From Bradyrhizobium sp. S69 (GTDB taxonomy: Bacteria > Pseudomonadota > Alphaproteobacteria > Rhizobiales > Xanthobacteraceae), in NCBI RefSeq assembly GCF_009766005.1, contig NZ_LMUK01000046.1:317232-381231 (forward strand): 64,000 nt of DNA, given 5' to 3'. The translations under genes and the position numbers were made by a program. The notes beneath the pieces are model-generated. The model saw only the letters and a program-made list of their open reading frames with translations. It was not told where the DNA came from and did not search any database. Below, piece after piece: positions 25,120-32,613 of the stretch. Each line of letters begins with the position of its first letter. Positions within the stretch are counted from its first letter, which is position 1.

Positions 25120-25161
25120 GCGATGAAACATCGCCTTGAAACCTACGCGATGAAACATCGC
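25120..25161. promoter_or_regulatory. Tandem GCGATGAAACATCGC dyads
   Basis: Two perfect copies of the 15-bp dyad GCGATG-AAA-CATCGC lie at 25120-25134 and 25147-25161, 27 bp apart, just after kynB and about 95 bp before the ABC transporter ATPase gene. A degenerate copy (ATGATGAAACGTCGC, 12 of 15 identical) precedes the NicX-like gene. They may be operator sites or part of a dispersed repeat. Confidence 0.4.
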
Positions 25162-25256
25162 CCTGCCGCGCCGGATTCCGCTATGCTGGAACGGACCGGA
25201 CAAGGTCGGGGCAGCGTCGCCGGCTGGCGGGGCCGAAGTCGGAGAGAACAGCGGGG

Positions 25257-26102
25257 ATGAAGGCTTTGTCATTGCGGTCGGAAGTTCAGGCGCAATCCGT
25301 AACCGCAGGCGCACAGGCGGCCGCGATGATCGAGATATCAGGGGTTTCGCAGGTTTTCCAGACCTCGGGACGTCAAAGCCATCTGGCGTTGTCGAACATA
25401 TCCCTGACCATCCAGGATGGCGCCTTCGTTTCGATCCTGGGTCCCTCGGGCTGCGGAAAATCGACGCTGCTCTATATCGTCGGCGGCTTTGTCGCCCCAA
25501 GCCAGGGCACAACCCGGGTAAAGGGCAAGGCGATCACCGGGCCCGGCCCGGATCGCGGGCCGGTGTTTCAGGAGTTCGCGCTGTTTCCCTGGAAGAGCGT
25601 GCTCGGCAACGTGATGTATGGACCGCGTCAGCAGGGCGTCAGCTCGGCGGAAGCGGAGGCGCAAAGCCGCCAGCTGATCGAAATGGTCGGCCTCAAAGGG
25701 TTCGAACATTTCTATCCCAAGGAATTGTCCGGCGGCATGAAGCAACGCGTCGCGCTGGCGCGCACGCTGGCCTATCATCCCGCGGTGCTGTTGATGGACG
25801 AGCCGTTCGGCGCGCTCGATGCGCATACCAGGACGCGGCTGCAGAACGACCTGCTCAATATCTGGGAGCGCGATCGCAAGACGGTCTTGTTCGTCACCCA
25901 CTCGGTCGAGGAGGCGGTGTTCCTGTCCGACAAGGTCGTGGTGATGACGCGCTCGCCCGGCCGCATCAAGCGTATCATCGATATCGATCTGCCGCGGCCG
26001 CGCCGCCGCGCCGAGCTGTTGCTCGACCCGCATTATCAGAAATACGTCGTCGATATCGAAGGCATGATCGACGATACCAGTGAAGACGAGCTGCACCCAT
26101 GA
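25257..26102 (+). CDS. ABC transporter ATPase, nitrate/sulfonate/taurine type
   Basis: The 281-residue ATPase has Walker A GPSGCGKSTLL, the Q-loop region GPVFQEFALFPWKSVLGNV, signature LSGGMKQRVALARTL, Walker B AVLLMDEPFGALDAHTRT, and switch VLFVTHSVEEAVFLSDKVVV, the pattern of the SsuB/TauB group. Residues 1-23 are an extra N-terminal stretch; an internal ATG at 25326 lacks a ribosome-binding site. It starts a three-gene operon with two permeases and no binding protein. Its position between kynAB and the NicX-like gene suggests uptake of an aromatic or N-heterocyclic substrate (inference). Confidence 0.92.
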   Translation: MKALSLRSEVQAQSVTAGAQAAAMIEISGVSQVFQTSGRQSHLALSNISLTIQDGAFVSILGPSGCGKSTLLYIVGGFVAPSQGTTRVKGKAITGPGPDRGPVFQEFALFPWKSVLGNVMYGPRQQGVSSAEAEAQSRQLIEMVGLKGFEHFYPKELSGGMKQRVALARTLAYHPAVLLMDEPFGALDAHTRTRLQNDLLNIWERDRKTVLFVTHSVEEAVFLSDKVVVMTRSPGRIKRIIDIDLPRPRRRAELLLDPHYQKYVVDIEGMIDDTSEDELHP

Positions 26103-26884
26103 TGTCATGGCGTACGCTGGTCTCGCGTCTGGCGCCGCTGCTCGCCTGCCTTGGGCTGCTCGGAATCTGGCAGATCGGGGCGCTGATCCTCGACACCGAC
26201 AGTTTTCCGACCGCGATCGATGCGCTTCGCGCGGTGCCTTCCATCCTTACCGACAAGGAATCGCTGATCAATATCCTGGCGTCGCTGCGCCGCATGGCGA
26301 TCGGCTTTGGCGTCGGCGTTGGCCTCTCGATCCCGCTCGGATTGATGATGGGCCGCAGCCGGGCGGTGGCTTCGTTCTTCAATCCGCTGTTGATGATCAC
26401 CTACCCGGTGCCGAAGGCGGCGCTGATGCCGATCATCATGCTGTGGCTCGGGGTCGGTGATCTCGCGAAAACGCTGGTGATCTTTCTCGGCGTCAGCCTG
26501 CCGGTGGTGTTTCACAGTTTTCAGGGCGCCAGGGCCGTCGAGGAAAAGATGCTGTGGTCGGGTGCTGCGATGGGCCTCTCGGCGGGGCAGCGGATGCTTC
26601 GCATCGTGCTGCCGTCGGCGCTGCCGGAAATCCTGATCGGCTGCCGCACGGGTCTCGTGCTGGCGCTGATCACCATGATCACGAGCGAGATGATCGCGCG
26701 TCAATCCGGCGCCGGAAACATTCTGTTCAATGCGCTGGACATGGGACAATACGATACGGTGTTTGCGATGATCATCATCGTCGGCGCGATGGGGATCGGC
26801 CTCGACGCCGCGTTCGAGCAATTGCGCAAACGGCTCGTGAGATGGTCCGAGCCGCGGTTCGATTTGCCGCTGAGCTTCTCATGA
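26099..26884 (+). CDS. ABC transporter permease, nitrate/sulfonate/taurine type (first)
   Basis: The 261-residue membrane protein has about six spans and the EAA-loop region SFQGARAVEEKMLWSGAAMG followed by LRIVLPSALPEILIGCRTGL typical of SsuC/TauC permeases. TYPVPKAALMPIIMLWLGVG is another family signature. Its ATG overlaps the ATPase stop by four bases, and its own stop overlaps the next permease start. It probably forms a heterodimeric channel with that product. Confidence 0.92.
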   Translation: MMSWRTLVSRLAPLLACLGLLGIWQIGALILDTDSFPTAIDALRAVPSILTDKESLINILASLRRMAIGFGVGVGLSIPLGLMMGRSRAVASFFNPLLMITYPVPKAALMPIIMLWLGVGDLAKTLVIFLGVSLPVVFHSFQGARAVEEKMLWSGAAMGLSAGQRMLRIVLPSALPEILIGCRTGLVLALITMITSEMIARQSGAGNILFNALDMGQYDTVFAMIIIVGAMGIGLDAAFEQLRKRLVRWSEPRFDLPLSFS

Positions 26885-27648
26885 AGGGGCGCGTGCTGAC
26901 ATCGGATGTCCTGCTCGGCATCGCGCCGATCGCGCTGATGATCGCGGTTTGGCAGGCGCTGATTTCGTTCGGCTATGCGCCGGCGACCTTGCTGCCGCCG
27001 CCCGGGCAGGTCTTCATGCGTCTGGTCCGGCAACTCGGCAACAACGAATATCAGCAGGACATCGCGGCCACGCTGTTTCGGCTGTTCGCGGGCTTTGCGA
27101 TCGCGGTGGTTCTCGGTGTCGGCATCGGCCTCGCGGCGGCGGCGAGCCCGGCGGTCAACGCCGTGGTCCGCCCGATCGTGCGGGTACTGGCCCCGCTGCC
27201 CAAGGTCGCGCTGTATCCGGCGCTGTTGCTGCTGCTCGGCTTCGGCCATGAATCGAAGATTACGCTGGTGGTCGCCGACGCGCTGTTCCCGATCCTGTTG
27301 TCGACCTATTACGGGGCCTCGATGGTGGAGCAGAAATTGATCTGGTCGGCGATGGCGGCGGGGACGCCGCCGCGCCAAATTCTGTTCAAGGTGGTGCTGC
27401 CGGCCGCGATGCCGTCGGTGCTCACCGGCTGCCGCATTGGCCTGGTGATTTCGTGCATCGTGGTATTTCTGGCCGAAATGATCACCTCGACCGATGGTCT
27501 CGGCCATGTGCTGGTGACGGCGGCGAGAACGTTTCGCGCGGTCGACATGTTCGTTCCCCTGATCACGATTTCGCTGTTGGGGCTGATCCTCAACGGCCTG
27601 CTGCAATGGTTACGGTCTTATCTGTTGCGCGGCTTTCCTGAAGTTTGA
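26881..27648 (+). CDS. ABC transporter permease, nitrate/sulfonate/taurine type (second)
   Basis: The 255-residue permease begins at the ATG at 26881, inside the last codons of the previous gene. It shows VLAPLPKVALYPALLLLLGF, then STYYGASMVEQKLIWSAMAA and ILFKVVLPAAMPSVLTGCRI (EAA loop), and FLAEMITSTDGLGHVLVTAA. Having two distinct permease genes is less common for this family than a homodimer. The operon ends here; a palindromic repeat follows before the NicX-like gene. Confidence 0.92.
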   Translation: MKGRVLTSDVLLGIAPIALMIAVWQALISFGYAPATLLPPPGQVFMRLVRQLGNNEYQQDIAATLFRLFAGFAIAVVLGVGIGLAAAASPAVNAVVRPIVRVLAPLPKVALYPALLLLLGFGHESKITLVVADALFPILLSTYYGASMVEQKLIWSAMAAGTPPRQILFKVVLPAAMPSVLTGCRIGLVISCIVVFLAEMITSTDGLGHVLVTAARTFRAVDMFVPLITISLLGLILNGLLQWLRSYLLRGFPEV

Positions 27649-27661
27649 GGTATTGGTATTT

Positions 27662-27749
27662 GTCATGGCCGGGCTTGACCCGGCCATCCACGTCTTCTCT
27701 GCTGCTGGTCTGCAAAGACGTGGATGCCCGGGACGAGCCCGGGCATGAC
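27662..27749. repeat. GTCATGGCCGGGC ... GCCCGGGCATGAC palindromic repeat
   Basis: Outer arms (GTCATGGCCGGGCTTGACCC / GGACGAGCCCGGGCATGAC) and inner arms (CCACGTCTT / AGACGTGG) form a long imperfect hairpin. The copy at 28861-28955 is the same family in opposite orientation, so the NicX-like gene is bracketed by inverted copies. Confidence 0.85.
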
Positions 27750-27755
27750 GACGTC

Positions 27756-27770
27756 ATGATGAAACGTCGC
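27756..27770. promoter_or_regulatory. Degenerate GATGAAACRTCGC dyad before NicX-like gene
   Basis: ATGATGAAACGTCGC matches 12 of 15 positions of the tandem dyads upstream of the transporter operon (25120-25161) and lies 16 bp before the NicX-like start. The match may mean joint control or may be chance. Confidence 0.25.
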
Positions 27771-27786
27771 TAGTGGAGTGAGAAGC

Positions 27787-28833
27787 ATGCTGTCCGATCG
27801 CATCGAGGCAAAATGGATTGACGCGTTCTGCGAGATTTTTGAGCGCTGCGCGGTCAAGCCGGGCGACACCGCGGCTATTCTCTCGGAGACCCAGTCGCGC
27901 GCGCTCAACGTCCACCTCGCCGAGCTCGCTTTGTTGCGCATGGGTGCGCGGCCGTTTCATGTCGTGGTGCCGACGCCGCGCAATCGGCAGATCGTGCCGA
28001 TCCGCTCCACCGGCGCCAGCGAGGCGATCGCGCGGCTCGGGCCGGTCGTCACCGCCTTGCAGCAGGCCGGCTTTGTGGTCGATTGCACCATCGAAGGCCT
28101 GATGCATGCGGTGGAGACGCCGGAAATCCTCAAAGCCGGCGCGCGCATCCTGGTGATATCGAATGAACACCCGGAGGCGCTGGAGCGCATGGTGCCCGAT
28201 ACCGCGCTCGAAAAGCGCGTGCGCGCCGCGGCCAAGATGCTGCGCGGGACCAAGCGGATGCGCGTGACCTCCAAAGCCGGCAGCGATCTCGACGTCGATA
28301 TGGTCGGGGCTTCCACCGTCGGCGTCTGGGGCTGGACCGACAAACCGGGCACCTTGGCGCATTGGCCCGGCGGCATCGTCGTCAGCTTCCCCAAGAGCGG
28401 CACCGTCAACGGCACCCTGGTGATGGCGGCCGGCGACATCAACCTGACCTTCAAGCGCTATCTGACGTCACCGATCCGGATGACGCTGAAGGATGACTAT
28501 GTCACCGACCTCCAGGGCGAAGGCGCCGACGCCACGATGATGCGGGCCTACCTCGCGGCGTGGGGCGACCGCGAAGCCTATGCGGTGTCGCATGTCGGCT
28601 TCGGGATGAACCCCGCGGCGCGCTATGAGGCGCTTTCGATGTACGATCAGCGCGACACCAACGGCACCGAATTGCGCGCGGTCGCCGGCAACTTCCTGTT
28701 CTCCACCGGCGCCAACGAATTCGCCGGCCGCTACACCGCCGGCCATTTCGACCTGCCGATGATGGGGACGACGATCGAACTGGACGGCACAGCGGTGATC
28801 CGTGACGGCGTGCTGCAGGACGTGTTTGGGTAG
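27787..28833 (+). CDS. NicX-like (2,5-dihydroxypyridine 5,6-dioxygenase family) ring-cleavage enzyme
   Basis: The 348-residue protein follows NicX of Pseudomonas putida (as I recall it) along its second half: RVTSKAGSDLDVDMVG, WTDKPGTLAHWPGGIVVSFP, GTLVMAAGDINLTFKRYL, AVSHVGFGMNPAARYEAL, and AVAGNFLFSTGANEFAGRYT, then AGHFDLPMM. The histidine of SHVGFG and the His-x-Asp of GHFDLP match the non-heme iron ligands described for NicX (about His265, His318, Asp320). The fold belongs to the M29 aminopeptidase superfamily, so annotation pipelines may call it a leucyl aminopeptidase. GGAG lies nine bases before the ATG at 27787. Context suggests an amino- or hydroxy-substituted ring as substrate, not necessarily a pyridine. 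Confidence 0.75.
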   Translation: MLSDRIEAKWIDAFCEIFERCAVKPGDTAAILSETQSRALNVHLAELALLRMGARPFHVVVPTPRNRQIVPIRSTGASEAIARLGPVVTALQQAGFVVDCTIEGLMHAVETPEILKAGARILVISNEHPEALERMVPDTALEKRVRAAAKMLRGTKRMRVTSKAGSDLDVDMVGASTVGVWGWTDKPGTLAHWPGGIVVSFPKSGTVNGTLVMAAGDINLTFKRYLTSPIRMTLKDDYVTDLQGEGADATMMRAYLAAWGDREAYAVSHVGFGMNPAARYEALSMYDQRDTNGTELRAVAGNFLFSTGANEFAGRYTAGHFDLPMMGTTIELDGTAVIRDGVLQDVFG

Positions 28834-28860
28834 GGCCTCGACACATCCGGTTGCGCTTAA

Positions 28861-28955
28861 GTTCGTCATGCCCGGGCTTGTCCCGGGCATCCACGTCTTA
28901 ACTGCATCGCCGCAAGAAAGACGTGGATGGCCGGGACGAGCCCGGCCATGACGAA
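28861..28955. repeat. GTTCGTCATGCCCGGGC ... GGCCATGACGAAC palindromic repeat
   Basis: Ends GTTCGTCATG and CATGACGAAC are exact inverse complements, with inner CCACGTCTT / AGACGTGG arms. It is an inverted relative of 27662-27749 and lies between the 3' ends of convergent genes, where it could also fold as a bidirectional transcript end. Confidence 0.85.
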
Positions 28956-28997
28956 CAAAAGATCGATGATAGCATTGAGCCGTGGGGGGCAATCCCC

Positions 28998-29984
28998 TCA
29001 CATCACCGGCGGCCGCGCGAGGCCGAAATGCCGGAGCATGTCGACCAGTTGCGCCAGGCGTTGCTCGCGATAGGCATCGACATCGAGGCCGGAATAATCC
29101 AGGAAGCCTGAGCCGGTACGCAGGCCGATGCGGCCCTCGCGCATGTTGCGCGAGATCACCTCAGGCGCGCGGTAACGATCGCTGCCGAGCGCGCCTTCAA
29201 GATAGCGGCTGGCGTAATACAGAATGTCGCCGCCGCCCCAGTCGATGAATTCCAACAGTCCCAACACGGCGTAGCGGAAGCCGAAGCCGTAGCGGATCGC
29301 GGTATCGATATCCTCGGCGCTGGCGACGCCTTCCTCGACCATCCGCGCCGCCTCGTTCATGGCCAGCGCCTGGATCCGCGGCACGATAAATCCGGGTGTC
29401 GCCGCGCATACCACCGGCTTCTTGCCGATGCCCTCAAGCAGGGCTTTGACCTGGGCGATGATGGCGGGATCGGTCGCAGCTCCCGGCGATATCTCGACCA
29501 GCGGGATCAGATAGGCCGGGTTGAGCCAGTGTACGTTGAGGAAGCGCGCGGGATGCTCGATCGCGCCGGAGAGATCGTCGACCAGGATCGTCGATGTCGT
29601 CGAGGCGATGATGATGTCGGGCCCGACGCATTTCGAGGCCGCCGCCAGCACCTCGCGCTTGAGCTCGACCACTTCGGGCACGCCCTCGAACACGATGCCG
29701 GCGCCGGCCAAAGCCGCCGCGTTGTCCTGCGCCGGCACCACCGAGACCCGCGCCAGCACCGCTTCGGCCTCTTGCTCACTCAGCAGGCCAAACCGCGCCA
29801 GGCTCGCCAGCGTCTTGTCGACCTCGCTCAGCGCTTCGTCTCTCAGCGTGGCAAACTGCTCGGCCGATCGCGTCTTGACGTCGATCATGGTGACGGCATG
29901 GCCGGCATAGGCAAAGGCCACCGCGATGCCGCGGCCCATGCGGCCGGCACCGAGGCAGGCGATGGCGGGACGGGGACTGGTCAT
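28998..29984 (-). CDS. 3-hydroxyacyl-CoA dehydrogenase
   Basis: The 328-residue NAD-dependent enzyme has the Rossmann start ACLGAGRMGRGIAVAFAYAG, IVFEGVPEVVELKREVLAAA, the catalytic region STILVDDLSG ... NVHWLNPAYLIPLVEISPGA (with His-x-x-Asn/Pro context), and GFIVPRIQALAMNEAARMVE. The C-terminal helical domain contains FIDWGGGDILYYASRYL. It should oxidise a 3-hydroxyacyl-CoA in a beta-oxidation-like sequence. It is the last of six minus-strand genes (35159 to 28998) with 4-bp overlaps, fitting the lower part of a CoA-thioester aromatic pathway. Confidence 0.88.
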   Translation of the reverse strand: MTSPRPAIACLGAGRMGRGIAVAFAYAGHAVTMIDVKTRSAEQFATLRDEALSEVDKTLASLARFGLLSEQEAEAVLARVSVVPAQDNAAALAGAGIVFEGVPEVVELKREVLAAASKCVGPDIIIASTTSTILVDDLSGAIEHPARFLNVHWLNPAYLIPLVEISPGAATDPAIIAQVKALLEGIGKKPVVCAATPGFIVPRIQALAMNEAARMVEEGVASAEDIDTAIRYGFGFRYAVLGLLEFIDWGGGDILYYASRYLEGALGSDRYRAPEVISRNMREGRIGLRTGSGFLDYSGLDVDAYREQRLAQLVDMLRHFGLARPPVM

Positions 29985-31075
29985 CGGCGAAAACCTTCGC
30001 GTAGCAGGGTTTTCAGTTGGTCGCGGTCGAGATCGCCCAGGCCGAGGCTTGTGAGTGTGCGGCCATGTTGCATGAAATCCTCGCCGCAGATGGCGCCGCC
30101 GATCGCGAGAAAGGCCTTTGCCAGCGGCGTGCTGACATTGGCGAGTTCGGCGACCGAGACCAGCAGCGACAGGCCGAGCCGCAGATCCTCGCGCATGTAG
30201 CGGTGGTCGGTCAGCACGATGCGCTCGCGCCAGTCGCCGGAGTCGGTGAGGCGGTCGTGCGAGCCACGGCCATACATCCAGATATCGCCTTCACTGGCGT
30301 AATGATGCGCCAGCGGGAAATGTGGGGCGCCATAACCAAAACCTTCGCGCACCGCGATGCGCTCGGCATCGAGCGCATCGGTGACCCTTCGGATCGAGGC
30401 CTGGGTGCCTTCCTTGTGAATGTCCCAGCGCTCGAAATGCTCGATCGGCCCGGTGTTCATCACGATCAGCGGCGGGTGGATGATCGGCCCGGCATTCATC
30501 AGCGCGCCCGACAACGCGTCGCCGCAGGGTTCGATCGCGCCGGGAAACGCTTGGCCGATGATGTCGAGCGCGTGCTCGGCCGCCTGAAACGGAAACACGC
30601 CGACCGGCAGCCGCTTGGCGCGGATGGTGATCGCGACTTCAAATGGGCCATGCTTGCGGGTCAGCCATGGCAGCGTGCCGGTCTCGGCAAAACTTACCTT
30701 GGCGCGGTTGCCGCCATCGTGCGCGGCTTTCGCGAAGATCATCGAGCCGAACGTCGCCGGCGGCAGGAACACCACCTGGCCATCGGCCAGATGCGGCGCG
30801 AGCAGGTCGGCGATATCGGGCTGCGCGAAGGCCGGCGCCGGGCACAGGATCAACGCGGCGTCGCGGACGGCGTCCGCGATATCCGACGTCACCTGCGCGA
30901 GCTGGACGTCATGGCGGCCGTTGGCGTCCTTGACGATGATGCGCGAACCCGCCGCGCGATGTGCGGCGACTTGCGCTGCATCCCGCCGCCACAGTGAGAC
31001 CTCGTGGCCTCCAAGGGCAAAATCTCCGGCGGCGGCGAACGAGCCGTTGCCGCCGCCGAGAACCGCGATCTTCAA
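29981..31075 (-). CDS. NAD/NADP octopine/nopaline dehydrogenase-family protein
   Basis: The 364-residue protein begins MKIAVLGGGNGSFAAAGDFA (Rossmann GxGxxS/A) and has a C-terminal helical domain with NAGPIIHPPLIVMNTG, carrying the conserved histidine of opine dehydrogenases, and GAPHFPLAHHYASEGDIW. Opine dehydrogenases reductively join an amino acid to a keto acid, or run in reverse. The gene overlaps its neighbours by 4 bp on each side (3-hydroxyacyl-CoA dehydrogenase and acyl-CoA ligase), so it is part of the CoA-pathway operon. An amine-handling step would fit a 2-amino intermediate. Its real substrate is unknown. Confidence 0.82.
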   Translation of the reverse strand: MKIAVLGGGNGSFAAAGDFALGGHEVSLWRRDAAQVAAHRAAGSRIIVKDANGRHDVQLAQVTSDIADAVRDAALILCPAPAFAQPDIADLLAPHLADGQVVFLPPATFGSMIFAKAAHDGGNRAKVSFAETGTLPWLTRKHGPFEVAITIRAKRLPVGVFPFQAAEHALDIIGQAFPGAIEPCGDALSGALMNAGPIIHPPLIVMNTGPIEHFERWDIHKEGTQASIRRVTDALDAERIAVREGFGYGAPHFPLAHHYASEGDIWMYGRGSHDRLTDSGDWRERIVLTDHRYMREDLRLGLSLLVSVAELANVSTPLAKAFLAIGGAICGEDFMQHGRTLTSLGLGDLDRDQLKTLLREGFRR

Positions 31076-32607
31076 GATGTTTCTCCTTGGCCGGGCGCGC
31101 GCCCATCAAGCTCGCGCAGCCTGAAATGCTGTACTTTTCCGAGCGCGGTGCGGGGCAGGTCGTCGACAAACACGATGTCGCGCGGCACCTTGAAGCGGGC
31201 AAGCTGCGTCAGCAGATGCGCTTTCAGGCTTTCCGCCTCGATCGAACATCCCACGCGCCGGATCACATAGGCCACCGGCACTTCGTCCCATTTCGGATCG
31301 GGACGGCCGATCACGCCGCATTCGCTGATATCCGGATGCTCCAGCAGCACACGTTCGACTTCGGCGGGATAGATGTTTTCGCCACCGGAGATGATCAGGT
31401 TTTTCTTGCGCTCATGCACCCAGAAATAACCGTCGGCATCGCGCAACCCGATGTCGCCGCTGCGATACCAGCCGTCGTGCAGCGCCTCGCGTGTCGCGGT
31501 TTCATTGCCCCAATATTCGCAGAATACGTTGGGACCGCGCACCACGATTTCGCCCGGCATATTCGGCGGCATGTCGTTGCCGGCGTCATCGACGACGGCG
31601 GCCTCGCAGCACAGGCCGGGCAGGCCGGTCGAGCCAGTGCGTGAGAGGTCGCCGCCAAGCCTTGTATAGACCGCGACCGGACAGGTCTCGGTCGAGCCAT
31701 AGACCTGAAGCACCGGCACGCCACGCGCGACGAAGCGCTCGATCAAATGCGGTGGCACGAGGGTCGATCCGGTCGAGATCGCTTTCAGCGACGAAAGATC
31801 CGCGCTCGCCCAGCCAGGGTGATCGGTCACCGCCTGGATGATCGCGGGCACCAGCACCGTCAAGGTCGGGCGCTCGCGCGCGAAGCTGGCAAGCGTGGTG
31901 TCGGCCGTAAAACGCGCATGGATCGTCACGGTCGCGCCATGGTGTAGCGCCGGCGTGGTCTGGATGTTGAGGCCGCCGACGTGGAAGAACGGCAGCACCG
32001 TCAGCACGTGATCTTCCGAGGTCAGATCGTGCATGTGCTGGCTCATCACGCCATTCCACAGCAGTGCGTCCTGCCGCAGCACCGCGCCCTTGGGCCGTCC
32101 GGTGGTGCCCGAGGTGTAGACGATCAGCAGCGGACAGATGAGGTTCGCGCCCGCATCGCGGCCATCGCCGCACGCCTGCGCCAGCAACGCGTCAAATGTT
32201 GTTCCCGCAGCCGGCGTGAAATTTAACCCCACGACGTTGATATCGGGCCGGCTCTGTTTCAGGGCTGGCAGGATATCCGCAAAGGCCTGCTCGAGCACCA
32301 CGACCTTGGCGCCGGCATCCGACAGGATGAATAATTGTTCGGCGACCGCGAGCCGCCAGTTCAGCGGCACCAGCATCGCGCCGAGCCGCGCGCAGGCGTA
32401 CAGCAGCACCAGATAATCCGGCCGGTTCAGGCTGAGAATGGCGACGCGATCGCCCTTGGTAACGCCGAATTCTGTTTGCAGCGCCTGTGCCGTCCGCACG
32501 ATGCGGGCGTGGAACGCGGCATAGCTCAACACCTCGCCCTCGAAAATCAGCGCGGGCTTTTCGGGCGCGAAGGCGGCATTGCGCTCGATCAGGTCGGAAA
32601 GGTCCAT
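31072..32607 (-). CDS. AMP-dependent acyl-CoA ligase
   Basis: The 511-residue ANL-superfamily enzyme has the P-loop YTSGTTGRPKGAVL, the motif QVYGSTETCPVAVY, the hinge region GWYRSGDIGLRDADGYFWVH, ERKKNLIISGGENIYPAEVE, and the C-terminal catalytic lysine segment PRTALGKVQHF. It resembles medium-chain / aromatic acid CoA ligases. It is the second CoA ligase of the locus (the other at 44793 is closer to 2-aminobenzoate ligases). It may activate an alternative entry substrate or a ring-cleavage acid. It is co-transcribed with the opine-dehydrogenase-like and acyl-CoA-dehydrogenase-like genes. Confidence 0.9.
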   Translation of the reverse strand: MDLSDLIERNAAFAPEKPALIFEGEVLSYAAFHARIVRTAQALQTEFGVTKGDRVAILSLNRPDYLVLLYACARLGAMLVPLNWRLAVAEQLFILSDAGAKVVVLEQAFADILPALKQSRPDINVVGLNFTPAAGTTFDALLAQACGDGRDAGANLICPLLIVYTSGTTGRPKGAVLRQDALLWNGVMSQHMHDLTSEDHVLTVLPFFHVGGLNIQTTPALHHGATVTIHARFTADTTLASFARERPTLTVLVPAIIQAVTDHPGWASADLSSLKAISTGSTLVPPHLIERFVARGVPVLQVYGSTETCPVAVYTRLGGDLSRTGSTGLPGLCCEAAVVDDAGNDMPPNMPGEIVVRGPNVFCEYWGNETATREALHDGWYRSGDIGLRDADGYFWVHERKKNLIISGGENIYPAEVERVLLEHPDISECGVIGRPDPKWDEVPVAYVIRRVGCSIEAESLKAHLLTQLARFKVPRDIVFVDDLPRTALGKVQHFRLRELDGRAPGQGETS

Positions 32608-32613
32608 GGTGAA

